Positions 25,572 to 41,500 of a DNA stretch of 64,000 nucleotides are shown here, one piece after another. How positions within the stretch are numbered: position 1 is the stretch's first letter; the number at the start of each line of letters is the position of its first letter. The notes below the pieces were generated by a model. It was not told the DNA's origin and ran no database searches. It saw only the letters and a list, made by a program, of their open reading frames with translations. The stretch covers positions 5,710,566-5,774,565 of the forward strand of contig OX422195.1 of the NCBI GenBank assembly GCA_949130485.1. Reading direction: 5' to 3'. The position numbers were made by a program, and so were the translations under genes. Source of the stretch: Agelas oroides (taxonomy: Eukaryota > Porifera > Demospongiae > Agelasida > Agelasidae).

Positions 25572-28500
25572 GATCTACCTTGTTGTACTTCACTCTACTA
25601 CACTCTATCATGGCTCTATTTGACTCTACTTCACTCTACCACACTCTACCATTTCTCTACTTGGCTCTACTTCAGTCTACTACGCTCTACCATTGCTCTA
25701 CTTGGCTCTACTTCAGTCTACTACACTCTACCATTGCTCTAATTGGCTCAACTTTACTCTTCTACACTCTACTATGCCTCTAATTGACTATACTACACCC
25801 TACACTGATTCTTCTTGGCCCTACTTCACTCCAGTACATTCTACCATGGCTCTAATTGGCTCTAGTTCACTCTACTGCACTCTACCATGGCTCTACTCGG
25901 CTCTCCTTCACTCTACTACAACCTACCATGATTCAACTTGACTCTACTTCACTCTACCATGGCTCTATTTGGCTCAACTTCACTACCCTTCTCAATGGCT
26001 CTATACTCTACCATGGCTCTACTTGGGTCTACTGCTCTACTTCACTCTACTGCTCTCTACCATGGCTCTACGTGACTCTACTACACACTACCATGGCACT
26101 ACCTGACTCTACTACACTCTACATTGGATCTACCTTGTTGTACTTCACTCTACTACACTCTATCATGGCTCTATTTGACTCTACTTCACTCTACCACACT
26201 CTACCATTTCTCTACTTGGCTCTACTTCAGTCTACTACACTCTACCATGGCTCTACTTGGCTCTACTTCAGTCTACTACACTCTACCATGTCCCTACTTG
26301 GCTCTACTTCACTCTTCTACACTCTAGCATTGCTCTACTTCACTCTACTACACTCTACCCTGGCTCTACTTGGCTCTACTTAACTCTAGTACACTCTACC
26401 ATGGCTCTACTAGGCTCTACTTTTCTCTACTACACTCTACAATGGCTCTACTCGGCTCTACTTCACTCTACTACAACCTACCATTGCTCTACTTGACTCT
26501 ACTTCACTCTACCATGGCACTTCTTGGCTCTACTTCACTACACTCCTCCATGGCTCTATACTCTACCATGGCTCTACTTGGGTCTACTGCTCTACTTCAC
26601 TCTACTACTCTCTACCATGGCTCTACTTCACTCTACTACACACTACCATGGCTCTACCTGACTCTAGTACACTCTACATTGGATCTACCTTGTTGTACTT
26701 CACTCTACCACACTCTATCATTTCTCTATTTGACACTACTTCACTCTACCACACTCTAACATTTGTCTACTTGGCTCTACTTCAGTCTACTACACTCTAC
26801 CATGGCTCTACTTGGCTCTACTTCAGTCTACTACACTCTACCATGGCTCTACTTGGCTCTACTTCACTCTTCTACACTCTACCATCGCTCTACTTCACTC
26901 TATTACACTCTACCCTGTCTCTACTTGGCTCTACTTCACTCTAGTACACTCTACCATGGCTCTACTCCGCTATACTTCACTCAACTACAACCTACCATGG
27001 CTCTACTTGACTCTATACTTCACTCTACCATGGCTCTACTTGTCTCTACTTCACTACACTCCTCCATGGCTCTATACTATAACATGGCTCTACTTGGGTC
27101 TACTGCTCTACTTCACTCTACTCTCTACCATGGCTCTACTTGACCCTACTACACAACACTCATGGCTTTACCTGACTCTACTACACTCTACATTGGATCT
27201 ACCTTGTTGTACTTCACTCTACTACAGTCTATTATGGCTCTATTTGACTCTACTTCACTCTACCACACTCTACCATTTCTCTACTTGTCTCTACTTCTGT
27301 CTACTACACTCTACCATGGATCTACTTGGTTCTAATTCAGTCTACTGCACTCTACCATGTCTCTACTTCGCTCTTCTTCACTCTTCTACACTCTACCATG
27401 GCTCTACTTGACTCTACTACACTCTACCCTGGATCTACTTGATACTACTTCACTCTAGTACACCCTACCATCGCTCTAGTTGGCTCTACTTCACTCTACT
27501 ACACTCTACCAAGGCTCTACTCGGCTCTACTTCTCTGTACTACAACCTATACCATGGCTCTTCTTGACTCTACTTCATTCTACTATGACTCTACTTGGCT
27601 CTACTTCACTACACTCCTCCATGACTCTATAGTCTACCATGGCTCTACTTGGGTCTACTGCTCTACTTCACTCTACTACTCTCTACCATGGCTCTACTTG
27701 ACTCTACTACATACTACCATGGCTCTACCTGACTCTACTACACTCTAAATTGGATCTACCTTCTTGTACTTCACTCTACTACACTCTATCATGGCTCTAT
27801 TTGACTCTACTTCACTCTACCACACTCTACCATTTCTCTACTTGGCTCTACTTCAGTCTACTACGCTCTACCATTGCTCTACTTGGCTCTACTTCAGTCT
27901 ACTACACTCTACCATGTCTCTACTTGGCTCTCCTTCACTCTTCTGCACTCTACCATGGCTCTACTTCACTCTACTACACTCTACCCTGGCTCTACTTGGC
28001 TCTACTTCACTCTAGTACACTCTACCATGGCTCTACTCGGCTCTACTTCACTCTACTACAACCTACCATGGCTCTACTTGACTCTACTTCACTCTTCCAT
28101 GGCTCTACTTGGCTCTACTTCACTACACTCCTCCATGGCTCTATACTCTACCACGGTTCTACTTGGGTCTACTGCTCTCCTTCACTCTACTCTCTACCAT
28201 GGCTCTACTTGACTCTACTACGCACTACCATGGCTCTACCTGACTCTATTTCACTCTACATTGGATCTACCTTGTTGTACTTCACTCTACTACACTCTAT
28301 CATGGCTCTATTTGACTCTACTTCACTCTACCACACTCTACCATTTCTCTACTTGGCTCTACTTCAGTCTACTACGCTCTACCATTGCTCTACTTGGCTC
28401 TACTTTAGTCTACTACACTCTACCATGGCTCTAATTGGCTCTACTTGACTCTTCTACACTCTACTATGCCTCTAATTGACTATACTACACCCTACACTGA

Positions 28501-31042
28501 TTCTTCTTGGCCCTACTTCACTCCAGTACACTCTACCATGGCTCTAATTGGCTCTAGTTCACTCTACTGCACTCTACCATGGCTCTACTCGGCTCTCCTT
28601 CACTCTACTACAACCTACCATGATTCAACTTGACTCTACTTCACTCTACCATGGCTCTATTTGGCTCAACTTCACTACACTCCTCAATGGCTCTATACTC
28701 TACCATGGCTCTACTTGGGTCTACTGCTCTACTTCACTCTACTGCTCTCTACCATGGCTCTACGTGACTCTACTACACACTACCATGGCACTACCTCACT
28801 CTACTACACTCTACATTGAATCTACCTTGTTGTACTTCACTCTACTACACTCTATCATGGCTCTATTTGACTCTACTTCACTCTACCACACTCTACCATT
28901 TCTCTACTTGGCTCTACTTCAGTCTACTACACTCTACCATGTCCCTACTTGGCTCTACTTCACTCTTCTACACTCTAGCATTGCTCTACTTCACTCTACT
29001 ACACTCTACCCTGGCTCTACTTGGCTCTACTTAACTCTAGTACACTCTACCATGGCTCTACTAGGCTCTACTTCTTTCTACTACATTCTACAATGGCTCT
29101 ACTCGGCTCTACTTCACTCTACTACAACCTACCATTGCTCTACTTGACTCTACTTCACTCTACCATGGCACTTCTTGGCTCTACTTCACTACACTCCTCC
29201 ATGGCTCTATACTCTACCACGGCTCTACTTGGGTCTACTGCTCTACTTCACTCTACTACTCTCTACCATGGCTCTACTTGACTCTACTACACACTACCAT
29301 GGCTCTACCTGACTCTAGTACACTCTACATTGGATCTACCTTGTTGTACTTTACTCTACCACACTCTATCATTTCTCTATTTGACACTACTTCACTCTAC
29401 CACACTCTACCATTTGTCTACTTGGCTCTACTTCAGTCTACTACACTCTACCATGGCTCTACTTGTCTCTACTTCAGTCTACTACACTCTACCATGGCTC
29501 TACTTGGCTCTACTTCACTCTTCTACACTCTACCATCGCTCTACTTCACTCTACTACACTCTATCCTGTCTCTACTTGGCTCTACTTCACTCTAGTACAC
29601 TCTACCATGGCTCTACTCCGCTATACTTCACTCAACTACAACCTACCATGGCTCTACTTGACTCTATACTTCACTCTACCATGGCTCTACTTGCCTCTAC
29701 TTCACTATACTCCTCCATGGCTCTATACTATAACATGGCTCTACTTGGGTCTACTGCTCTACTTCACTCTACTCTCTACCATGGCTCTACTTGACTCTAC
29801 TACACACTACTCATGGCTTTACCTGACTCTACTACACTCTACATTGGATCTACCTTGTTGTACTTCACTCTACTACACTCTATTATGGCTCTATTTGACT
29901 CTACTTCACTCTACCACACTCTACCATTTCTCTATTTGTCTCTACTTCTGTCTACTACACTCTACCATGGATCTACTTGGTTCTAATTCAGTCTACTGCA
30001 CTCTACCATGTCTCTACTTCGCTCTTCTTCAGTCTTCTACACTCTACCATGGCTCTACTTGACTCTACTACACTCTACCCTGGATCTACTTGACACTACT
30101 TCACTCTAGTACACTCTACCATCGCTCTACTTGGCTCTACTTCACTCTACTACACTCTACCAAGGCTCTACTCGGCTCTACTTCTCTGTACTACAACCTA
30201 CCATGGCTCTTCTTGACTCTACTTCGTTCTACCATGACTCTACTTGGCTCTACTTCACTACACTCCTCCATGACTCTATAGTCTACCATGGCTCTACTTG
30301 GGTCTACAGCTCTACTTCACTCTACTACTCTCTACCATGGCTCTACTTGACTCTACTACACACTACCATGGCTCTACCTGACTCTACTACACTCTAAATT
30401 GGATCTACCTTGTTGTACTTCACTCTACTACACTCTATCATGGCTCTATTTGACTCTACTTCACTCTACCACACTCTACCATTTCTCTACTTGCCTCTAC
30501 TTCAGTCTACTACGCTCTACCATTGCTCTACTTGGCTCTACTTCAGTCTACTACACTCTACCATGTCTCTACTTGGCTCTACTTCACTCTTCTGCACTCT
30601 ACCATGGCTCTACTTCACTCTACTACACCCTACCCTAGCTCTACTTGGCTCTACTTCAATCTAGTACACTCTACCATGGCTCTACTCGGCTCTACTTCAC
30701 TCTACTACAACCTACCATGGCTCTACTTGACTCTACTTCACTCTTCCATGGCTCTACTTGGCTCTACTTCACTACACTCCTCCATGGCTCTATACTCTAC
30801 CACGGCTCTACTTGGGTCTACTGCTCTCCTTCACTCTACTCTCTACCATGGCTCTACTTGACTCTACTACGCACTACCATGGCTCTACCTGACTCTATTT
30901 CACTCTACATTGGATCTACCTTGTTGTACTTCACTCTACTACACTCTATCATGGCTCTATTTGACTCTACTTCACTCTACCACACTCTACCATTTCTCTA
31001 CTTGGCTCTACTTCAGTCTACTACACTCTACCATGGCTCTAC
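25058..31042 (+). repeat. 2.69/2.65-kb tandem repeat, two full copies and part of a third
   Basis: Equivalent marker starts lie at 25058, 27750 and 30399. The first spacing is 2692 bp and the second 2649 bp, a difference of one 41-bp unit plus two bases. Other checked points are 25182/27874/30523 and 26812/29463. Each copy includes the CGCTATACTTCACTCAAC and CTATACTATAACATGG segments, so this repeat was built from B-type HORs. Confidence 0.85.
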
Positions 31043-33872
31043 TTGACTCTAATTCACTCTACTACCCTCTACCATGTCTCTACTTTGCTCTACTTCAGTC
31101 TTCTACACTCTACCATGGCTCTAATTGACTCTACTACACTCTACCCTGGCTCTACTTGGCTCTACTTCACTCTAGTACACTCTACCATGGCTCTACTTGG
31201 CTCTACTTTACTCTACTACACTCTACAATGGCTCTACTCGGCTCTACTTCACTCTACTACCACCTACCATGACTGTACTTGATTCTACTTTACTCTACCA
31301 TGGCTCTACTTGGCTCTACTTCACTACACTCCTCCATGGTTCTATACCCTACCATGGCTCTACATGGGTCTACTGCTCTACTTCACTCTACTACTCTCTA
31401 CAATGGCTCTACTTGACTCTACTACACACCTCCATGGCTCTACCTGACTCTACTACACTCTACATTGGATCTATCGTGTTGTACTTCACCCTACTACACT
31501 CTATCATCGCTCTATTTGACTCTACTTCACTCTACCACACTCTACCATTTCTCTACTTGTCTCTACTTCAGTCTACTACACTCTACCATGGCTCTACTTG
31601 GCTCTACTTCAGTCTACTACACTCTACCATGTCTCTACTTGGCTCTACTTGACTCTTCTACACTCTACCATGGCTCTAATTGACTTTACTACACTCTACC
31701 CTGGCTCTACTTGGCTCTACTTCACTCTAGCACACTCTACCATGGCTCTACTTGGCTCTACTTTACTCTACTACACTCTACAATGGCTCTACTCGGCTCT
31801 ACTTCACTCTACTACCACCTACCATAACTCTACTTGACTCTACTTTACTCTACCATGGCTCTACTTGGCTTTACTTTACTACACTCCTCCATGGCTCTAT
31901 ACCCTACCATGGCTCTACATGGGTCTACTGCTCTACTTCACTCTACTACTCTCTACAATGGCTCTACTTGACTATACTACACACCTCCATGGCTCTACCT
32001 GACTCTACTACACTCTACATTGGATCTACCTTGTTGTACTTCACTCTACTACACTCTATCATGGCTCTATTTGACTCTACTTCACTCTACCACACTCTAC
32101 CATTTCTCTACTTGCCTCTACTTCAGTCTACTACACTCTACCATGGCTCTACTTGACTCTAATTCAGTCTACTACCCTCTACCATGTCTCTACTTTGCTC
32201 TACTTCAGTCTTCTACACTCTACCATGGCTCTAATTGACTCTACTTCACTCTACCCTGGCTCTACTTGGCTCTACTTCACTCTAGTACAATCTACCATGG
32301 CTCTACTTGGCTCTACTTTACTCTACTACACTCTACAATGGCTCTACTCGGCTCTACTTCACTCTACTACCACCTATCATGACTGTACTTGACTCTACTT
32401 TACTCTACCATGGCTCTACTTGGCTCTACTTCACTACACTCCTCCATGGTTCTATACCCTACCATGGCTCTACATGGGTCTACTGCTCTACTTCACTCTA
32501 CTACTCTCTACCATGGCTCTACTTGACTCTACTACACACCTCCATGGCTCTACCTGACTCTACTACACTCTACATTGGATCTATCGTGTTGTACTTCACC
32601 CTACTACACTCTATCATCGCTCTATTTGACTCTACTTCACTCTACCACACTCTACCATTTCTCTACTTGTCTCTACTTCAGTCTACTACACTCTACCATG
32701 GCTCTACTTGGCTCTACTTCAGTCTACTACACTCTACCATGTCTCTACTTGGCTCTACTTGACTCTTCTACACTCTACCATGGCTCTAATTGACTCTACT
32801 ACACTCTACCCTGGCTCTACTTGGCTCTACTTCACTCTAGCACACTCTACCATGGCTCTACTTGGCTCTACTTTACTCTACTACACTCTACAATGGCTCT
32901 ACTCGGCTCTACTTCACTCTACTACCACCTACCATAACTCTACTTGACTCTACTTTACTCTAACATGGCTCTACTTGGCTTTACTTCACTACACTCCTCC
33001 ATGGCTCTATACCCTACCATGGCTCTACATGGGTCTACTGCTCTACTTCACTCTACTACTCTCTACAATGGCTCTACTTGACTCTACTACACACCTCCAT
33101 GGCTCTACCTGACTCTACTACACTCTACATTGGATCTATCGTGTTGTACTTCACCCTACTACACTCTATCATCGCTCCATTTGATTCTACTTCACTCTAC
33201 CACACTCTACCATTTCTCTACTTGTTTCTACTTCAGTCTACTACACTCTACCATGGCTCTACTTGGCTCTACTTCAGTCTACTACACTCTACCATGTCTC
33301 TACTTGGCTCTACTTCACTCTTCTACACTCTACCATGGCTCTAATTGACTCTACTACACTCTACCCTGGCTCTACTTGGTTCTACTTCACTCTAGCACAC
33401 TCTACCATGGATCTACTTGGCTCTACTTTACTCTACTACACTCTACAATGGCTCTACTCGGCTCTACTTCACTCTACTACCACCTACCATGACTCTACTT
33501 GACTCTACTTTACTCTACCATGGCTCTACTTGGCTCTACTTCACTGCACTCCTCCATGGCTCTATACCCTACCATGGCTCTACATGGGTCTACTGCTCTA
33601 CTTCACTCTACTACTCTCTACAATGGCTCTACTTGACTCTACTAGACACTACCATGACTCTACCGGACTCTACTACACTCTACATTGGATCTATCTTGTT
33701 GTACTTCACTCTACTACACTCTATCATCGCTCTATTTGACTCTACTTCACTCTACCACACTCTACCATTTCTCTACTTGGCTCTACTTCAGTCTACTACA
33801 CTCTACCATTGCTCTACTTGCCTCTACTTCAGTCTACTACACTCTACCATGTCTCCACTTGGCTCTACTTCA
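31043..33872 (+). repeat. Regular 555-bp HOR run (five copies)
   Basis: Equivalent points at 31043, 31598, 32153, 32708 and 33263 are each exactly 555 bp apart. Copies 1 and 3 share TTTGCTCTACTTCAGTC and copies 2 and 4 share GGCTCTACTTGACTC, so the local period is also a 1110-bp dimer. Two variants typical of this subfamily are a marker reading GGATCTATCGTGTTGTAC and a CTACCACCTACCAT junction. Unit lengths are very constant, suggesting recent homogenisation. Confidence 0.9.
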
Positions 33873-35558
33873 CTCTAGTACATTCTACCATGGCTCTACT
33901 CCGCTCTACTTCACTCAACTACAACCTACCATGGCTCTACTTGACTCTACTTCACTCTACCATGGCTCTACTTGGCTCTACTTCACTACACTCCTCCATG
34001 GCTCTATACTCTAACATGGCTCTACTTGGGTCTACTGCTCTACTTCACTCTACTCTCTACCATGGCTCTACTTGACTCTACTACACACTACCATGGCTCT
34101 ACCTGACTCTACTACACTCTACATTGGATCTACCTTGTTGTACTTCACTCTACTACACTCTATCATGGCTCTATTTGACTCTACTTCACTCTACCACACT
34201 CTACCATTTCTCTACTTGGCTCTACTTCAGTCTACTACGCTCTACCATTGCTCTACTTGGCTCTACTTCAGTCTGCTACACTCTACCATGTCTCTACTTG
34301 GCTCTACTTCACTCTTCTGCACTCTACCATGGCTCTACTTCACTCTACTACACTCTACCCTGGCTCTACATGGCTCTACTTCACTCTAGTATACTCTACC
34401 ATGGCTCTACTCGGCTCTACTTCACTCTACTACAACCTACCATGGCTCTACTTGACTCTACTTCACTCTTCCATGGCTCTACTTGGCTCTACTTCACTAC
34501 ACTCCTCCATGGCTCTATACTCTACCACGGCTCTACTTGGGTCTACTGCTCTCCTTCACTCTACTCTCTACCATGACTCTACTTGACTCTACTACGCACT
34601 ACCATGGCTCTACCTGACTCTATTTCACTCTACATTGGATCTACCTTGTTGTATTTCACTCTACTACACACTATCATGGCTCTATTTGAGTCTACTTCAC
34701 TCTACCACACTCTACCATTTCTCTACTTGGCTCTACTTCAGTCTACTACACTCTACCAAGGCTCTACTCGGCTCTACTTCTCTGTACTACAACCTACCAT
34801 GGCTCTTCTTGACTCTACTTCATTCTACCATGACTCCACTTGGCTCTACTTCACTACACTCCTCCATGACTCTATAGTCTACCATGGCTCTACTTGGGTC
34901 TACTGCTCTACTTCACTCTACTACTCTCTACCATGGCTCTACTTGACTCTACTACACACTACCATGGCTCTACCTGACTCTACTACACTCTAAATTGGAT
35001 CTACCTTGTTGTACTTCACTCTACTACACTCTATCATGGCTCTATTTGACTCTACTTCACTCTACCACACTCTACCATGTCTCTACTTGGCTCTACTTCA
35101 CTCTTCTGCACTCTACCATGGCTCTACTTCACTCTACTACACTCTACCCATTGCTCTACTTGGCTCTACTTCAATCTAGTACACTCTACCATGGCTCTAC
35201 TCAGCTCTACTTCACTCTACTACAACCTACCATGGCTCTACTTGACTCTACTTCACTCTTCCATGGCTCATACTTGGCTCTACTTCACTACACTCCTCCA
35301 TGGCTCTATACTCTACCACGGCTCTACTTGGGTCTACTGCTCTACTTCACTCTACTCTCTACCATGGCTCTACTTGACTCTACTACGCACTACCATGGCT
35401 CTACCTGACTCTATTTCACTCTACATTGGATCTACCTTGTTGTACTTCACTCTACTACACTCTATCATGGCTCTATTTGACTCTACTTCACTCTACCACA
35501 CTCTACCATTTCTCTACTTGGCTCTACTTCAGTCTACTACACTCTACCATGGCTCTAC
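33873..35558 (+). repeat. Mixed HORs linking two regular blocks
   Basis: Starts with HORs matching 37.2-37.6 kb (offset 3406) and continues with B-type HORs. Two irregular joins are visible. Near 35,145 two unit types are fused as ACTCTACCCATTGCTC. Near 35,270 there is an extra A in GGCTCATACTTGG. Neither is seen in the related copies. Confidence 0.75.
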
Positions 35559-38500
35559 TTGACTCTAATTCACTCTACTACCCTCTACCATGTCTCTACT
35601 TTGCTCTACTTCAGTCTTCTACACTCTACCATGGCTCTAATTGACTCTACTACACTCTACCCTGGCTCTACTTGGCTCTACTTCACTCTAGTACACTCTA
35701 CCATGGCTCTACTTGGCTCTACTTTACTCTACTACACTCTACAATGGCTCTACTCGGCTCTACTTCACTCTACTACCACCTACCATGACTGTACTTGATT
35801 CTACTTTACTCTACCATGGCTCTACTTGGCTCTACTTCACTACACTCCTCCATGGTTCTATACCCTACCATGGCTCTACATGGGTCTACTGCTCTACTTC
35901 ACTCTACTACTCTCTACAATGGCTCTACTTGACTCTACTACACACCTCCATGGCTCTACCTGACTCTACTACACTCTACATTGGATCTATTGTGTTGTAC
36001 TTCACCCTACTACACTCTATCATCGCTCTATTTGACTCTACTTCACTCTACCACACTCTACCATTTCTCTACTTGTCTCTACTTCAGTCTACTACACTCT
36101 ACCATGGCTCTACTTGGCTCTACTTCAGTCTACTACACTCTACCATGTCTCTACTTGGCTCTACTTCACTCTTCTACACTCTACCATGGCTCTAATTGAC
36201 TCTACTACACTCTACCCTGGCTCTACTTGGCTCTACTTCACTCTAGCACACTCTACCATGGCTCTACTTGGCTCTACTTTACTCTACTACACTCTACAAT
36301 GGCTCTACTCGGCTCTACTTCACTCTACTACCACCTACCATAACTCTACTTGACTCTACTTTACTCTACCATGGCTCTACTTGGCTTTACTTCACTACAC
36401 TCCTCCATGGCTCTATACCCTACCATGGCTCTACATGGGTCTACTGCTCTACTTCACTCTACTACTCTCTACAATGGCTCTACTTGACTCTACTACACAC
36501 CTCCATGGCTCTACCTGACTCTACTACACTCTACATTGGATCTATCGTGTTGTACTTCACCCTACTACACTCTATCATCGCTCTATTTGACTCTACTTCA
36601 CTCTACCACACTCTACCATTTCTCTACTTGTTTCTACTTCAGTCTACTACACTCTACCATGGCTCTACTTGGCTCTACTTCAGTCTACTACACTCTACCA
36701 TGTCTCTACTTGGCTCTACTTCACTCTTCTACACTCTACCATGGCTCTAATTGACTCTACTACACTCTACCCTGGCTCTACTTGGTTCTACTTCACTCTA
36801 GCACACTCTACCATGGATCTACTTGGCTCTACTTTACTCTACTACACTCTACAATGGCTCTACTCGGCTCTACTTCACTCTACTACCACCTACCATGACT
36901 CTACTTGACTCTACTTTACTCTACCATGGCTCTACTTGGCTCTACTTCACTGCACTCCTCCATGGCTCTATACCCTACCATGGCTCTACATGGGTCTACT
37001 GCTCTACTTCACTCTACTACTCTCTACAATGGCTCTACTTGACTCTACTACACACTACCATGGCTCTACCGGACTCTACTACACTCTACATTGGATCTAT
37101 CTTGTTGTACTTCACTCTACTACACTCTATCATCGCTCTATTTGACTCTACTTCACTCTACCACACTCTACCATTTCTCTACTTGGCTCTACTTCAGTCT
37201 ACTACACTCTACCATTGCTCTACTTGCCTCTACTTCAGTCTACTACACTCTACCATGTCTCCACTTGGCTCTACTTCACTCTAGTACACTCTACCATGGC
37301 TCTACTCCGCTCTACTTCACTCAACTACAACCTACCATGGCTCTACTTGACTCTACTTCACTCTACCATGGCTCTACTTGGCTCTACTTCACTACACTCC
37401 TCCATGGCTCTATACTCTAACATGGCTCTACTTGGGTCTACTGCTCTACTTCACTCTACTCTCTACCATGGCTCTACTTGACTCTACTACACACTACCAT
37501 GGCTCTACCTGACTCTACTACACTCTACATTGGATCTACCTTGTTGTACTTCACTCTACTACACTCTATCATGGCTCTATTTGACTCTACTTCACTCTAC
37601 CACACTCTACCATTTCTCTACTTGGCTCTACTTCAGTCTACTACACTCTACCAAGGCTCTACTCGGCTCTACTTCTCTGTACTACAACCTACCATGGCTG
37701 TTCTTGAGTCTACTTCATTCTACCATGACTCTACTTGGCTCTACTTCACTACACTCCTCCATGACTCTATACTCTACCACGGCTCTACTTGGGTCTACTC
37801 GGCTCTCCTTCACTCTACTCTCTACCATGGCTCTACTTGACTCTACTACGCACTACCATGGCTCTACCTGACTCTATTTCACTCTACATTGGATCTACCT
37901 TGTTGTACTTCACTCTACTACACTCTATCATGGCTCTATTTGACTCTAATTCACTCTACCACACTCTACCATTTCTCTACTTGGCTCTACTTCAGTCTAC
38001 TGCACTCTACCATGGCTCTACTTGACTCTAATTCACTCTACTACCCTCTACCATGTCTCTACTTTGCTCTACTTCAGTCTTCTACACTCTACCATGGCTC
38101 TAATTGACTCTACTACACTCTACCCTGGCTCTACTTGGCTCTACTTCACTCTAGTACACTCTACCATGGCTCTACTTGGCTCTACTTTACTCTACTACAC
38201 TCTACAATGGCTCTACTCGGCTCTACTTCACTCTACTACCACCTACCATGACTGTACTTGATTCTACTTTACTCTACCATGGCTCTACTTGGCTCTACTT
38301 CACTACACTCCTCCATGGTTCTATACCCTACCATGGCTCTACATGGGTCTACTGCTCTACTTCACTCTACTACTTTCTACAATGGCTCTACTTGACTCTA
38401 CTACACACCTCCATGGCTCTACTTGACTCTACTACACTCTACATTGGATCTATCGTGTTGTACTTCACCCTACTACACTCTATCATCGCTCTATTTGACT

Positions 38501-41500
38501 CTACTTCACTCTACCACACTCTACCATTTCTCTACTTGTCTCTACTTCAGTCTACTACACTCTACCATGGCTCTACTTGGCTCTACTTCAGTCTACTACA
38601 CTCTACCATGTCTCTACTTGGCTCTACTTCACTCTTCTACACTCTACCATGGCTCTAATTGACTCTACTACACTCTACCCTGGCTCTACTTGGCTCTACT
38701 TCACTCTAGCACACTCTACCATGGCTCTACTTGGCTCTACTTTACTCTACTACACTCTACAATGGCTCTACTCGGCTCTACTTCACTCTACTACCACCTA
38801 CCATAACTCTACTTGACTCTACTTTACTCTACCATGGCTCTACTTGGCTTTACTTCACTACACTCCTCCATGGCTCTATACCCTACCATGGCTCTACATG
38901 GGTCTACTGCTCTACTTCACTCTACTACTCTCTACAATGGCTCTACTTGACTCTACTACACACCTCCATGGCTCTACCTGACTCTACTACACTCTACATT
39001 GGATCTATCGTGTTGTACTTCACCCTACTACACTCTATCATCGCTCTATTTGACTCTACTTCACTCTACCACACTCTACCATTTCTCTACTTGTTTCTAC
39101 TTCAGTCTACTACACTCTACCATGGCTCTACTTGGCTCTACTTCAGTCTACTACACTCTACCATGTCTCTACTTGGCTCTACTTCACTCTTCTACACTCT
39201 ACCATGGCTCTAATTGACTCTACTACACTCTACCCTGGCTCTACTTGGTTCTACTTCACTCTAGCACACTCTACCATGGATCTACTTGGCTTTACTTTAC
39301 TCTACTACACTCTACAATGGCTCTACTCGGCTCTACTTCACTCTACTACCACCTACCATGACTCTACTTGACTCTACTTTACTCTACCATGGCTCTACTT
39401 GGCTCTACTTCACTGCACTCCTCCATGGCTCTATACCCTACCATGGCTCTACATGGGTCTACTGCTCTACTTCACTCTACTACTCTCTACAATGGCTCTA
39501 CTTGACTCTACTACACACTACCATGGCTCTACCGGACTCTACTACACTCTACATTGGATCTATCTTGTTGTACTTCACTCTACTACACTCTATCATCGCT
39601 CTATTTGACTCTACTTCACTCTACCACACTCTACCATTTCTCTACTTGGCTCTACTTCAGTCTACTACACTCTACCATTGCTCTACTTGCCTCTACTTCA
39701 GTCTACTACACTCTACCATGTCTCCACTTGGCTCTACTTCACTCTAGTACACTCTACCATGGCTCTACTCCGCTCTACTTCACTCAACTACAACCTACCA
39801 TGGCTCTACTTGACTCTACTTCACTCTACCATGGCTCTACTTGGCTCTACTTCACTACACTCCTCCATGGCTCTATACTCTAACATGGCTCTACTTGGGT
39901 CTACTGCTCTACTTCACTCTACTCTCTACCATGGCTCTACTTGACTCTACTACACACTACCATGGCTCTACCTGACTCTACTACACTCTACATTGGATCT
40001 ACCTTGTTGTACTTCACTCTACTACACTCTATCATGGCTCTATTTGACTCTACTTCACTCTACCACACTCTACCATTTCTCTACTTGGCTCTACTTCAGT
40101 CTACTACACTCTACCAAGGCTCTACTCGGCTCTACTTCTCTGTACTACAACCTACCATGGCTGTTCTTGAGTCTACTTCATTCTACCATGACTCTACTTG
40201 GCTCTACTTCACTACACTCCTCCATGACTCTATACTCTACCACGGCTCTACTTGGGTCTACTGCTCTCCTTCACTCTACTCTCTACCATGGCTCTACTTG
40301 ACTCTACTACGCACTACCATGGCTCTACCTGACTCTATTTCACTCTACATTGGATCTACCTTGTTGTACTTCACTCTACTACACTCTATCATGGCTCTAT
40401 TTGACTCTACTTCACTCTACCACACTCTACCATTTCTCTACTTGGCTCTACTTCAGTCTACTACACTCTACCATGGCTCTACTTGACTCTAATTCACTCT
40501 ACTACCCTCTACCATGTCTCTACTTTGCTCTACTTCAGTCTTCTACACTCTACCATGGCTCTAATTGACTCTACTACACTCTACCCTGGCTCTACTTGGC
40601 TCTACTTCACTCTAGTACACTCTACCATGGCTCTACTTGGCTCTACTTTACTCTACTACACTCTACAATGGCTCTACTCGGCTCTACTTCACTCTACTAC
40701 CACCTACCATGACTGTACTTGATTCTACTTTACTCTACCATGGCTCTACTTGGCTCTACTTCACTACACTCCTCCATGGTTCTATACCCTACCATGGCTC
40801 TACATGGGTCTACTGCTCTACTTCACTCTACTACTCTCTACAATGGCTCTACTTGACTCTACTACACACCTCCATGGCTCTACCTGACTCTACTACACTC
40901 TACATTGGATCTATCGTGTTGTACTTCACCCTACTACACTCTATCATCGCTCTATTTGACTCTACTTCACTCTACCACACTCTACCATTTCTCTACTTGT
41001 CTCTACTTCAGTCTACTACACTCTACCATGGCTCTACTTGGCTCTACTTCAGTCTACTACACTCTACCATGTCTCTACTTGGCTCTACTTCACTCTTCTA
41101 CACTCTACCATGGCTCTAATTGACTCTACTACACTCTACCCTGGCTCTACTTGGCTCTACTTCACTCTAGCACACTCTACCATGGCTCTACTTGGCTCTA
41201 CTTTACTCTACTACACTCTACAATGGCTCTACTCGGCTCTACTTCACTCTACTACCACCTACCATAACTCTACTTGACTCTACTTTACTCTACCATGGCT
41301 CTACTTGGCATTACTTCACTACACTCCTCCATGGCTCTATACCCTACCATGGCTCTACATGGGTCTACTGCTCTACTTCACTCTACTACTCTCTACAATG
41401 GCTCTACTTGACTCTACTACACACCTCCATGGCTCTACCTGACTCTACTACACTCTACATTGGATCTATCGTGTTGTACTTCACCCTACTACACTCTATC

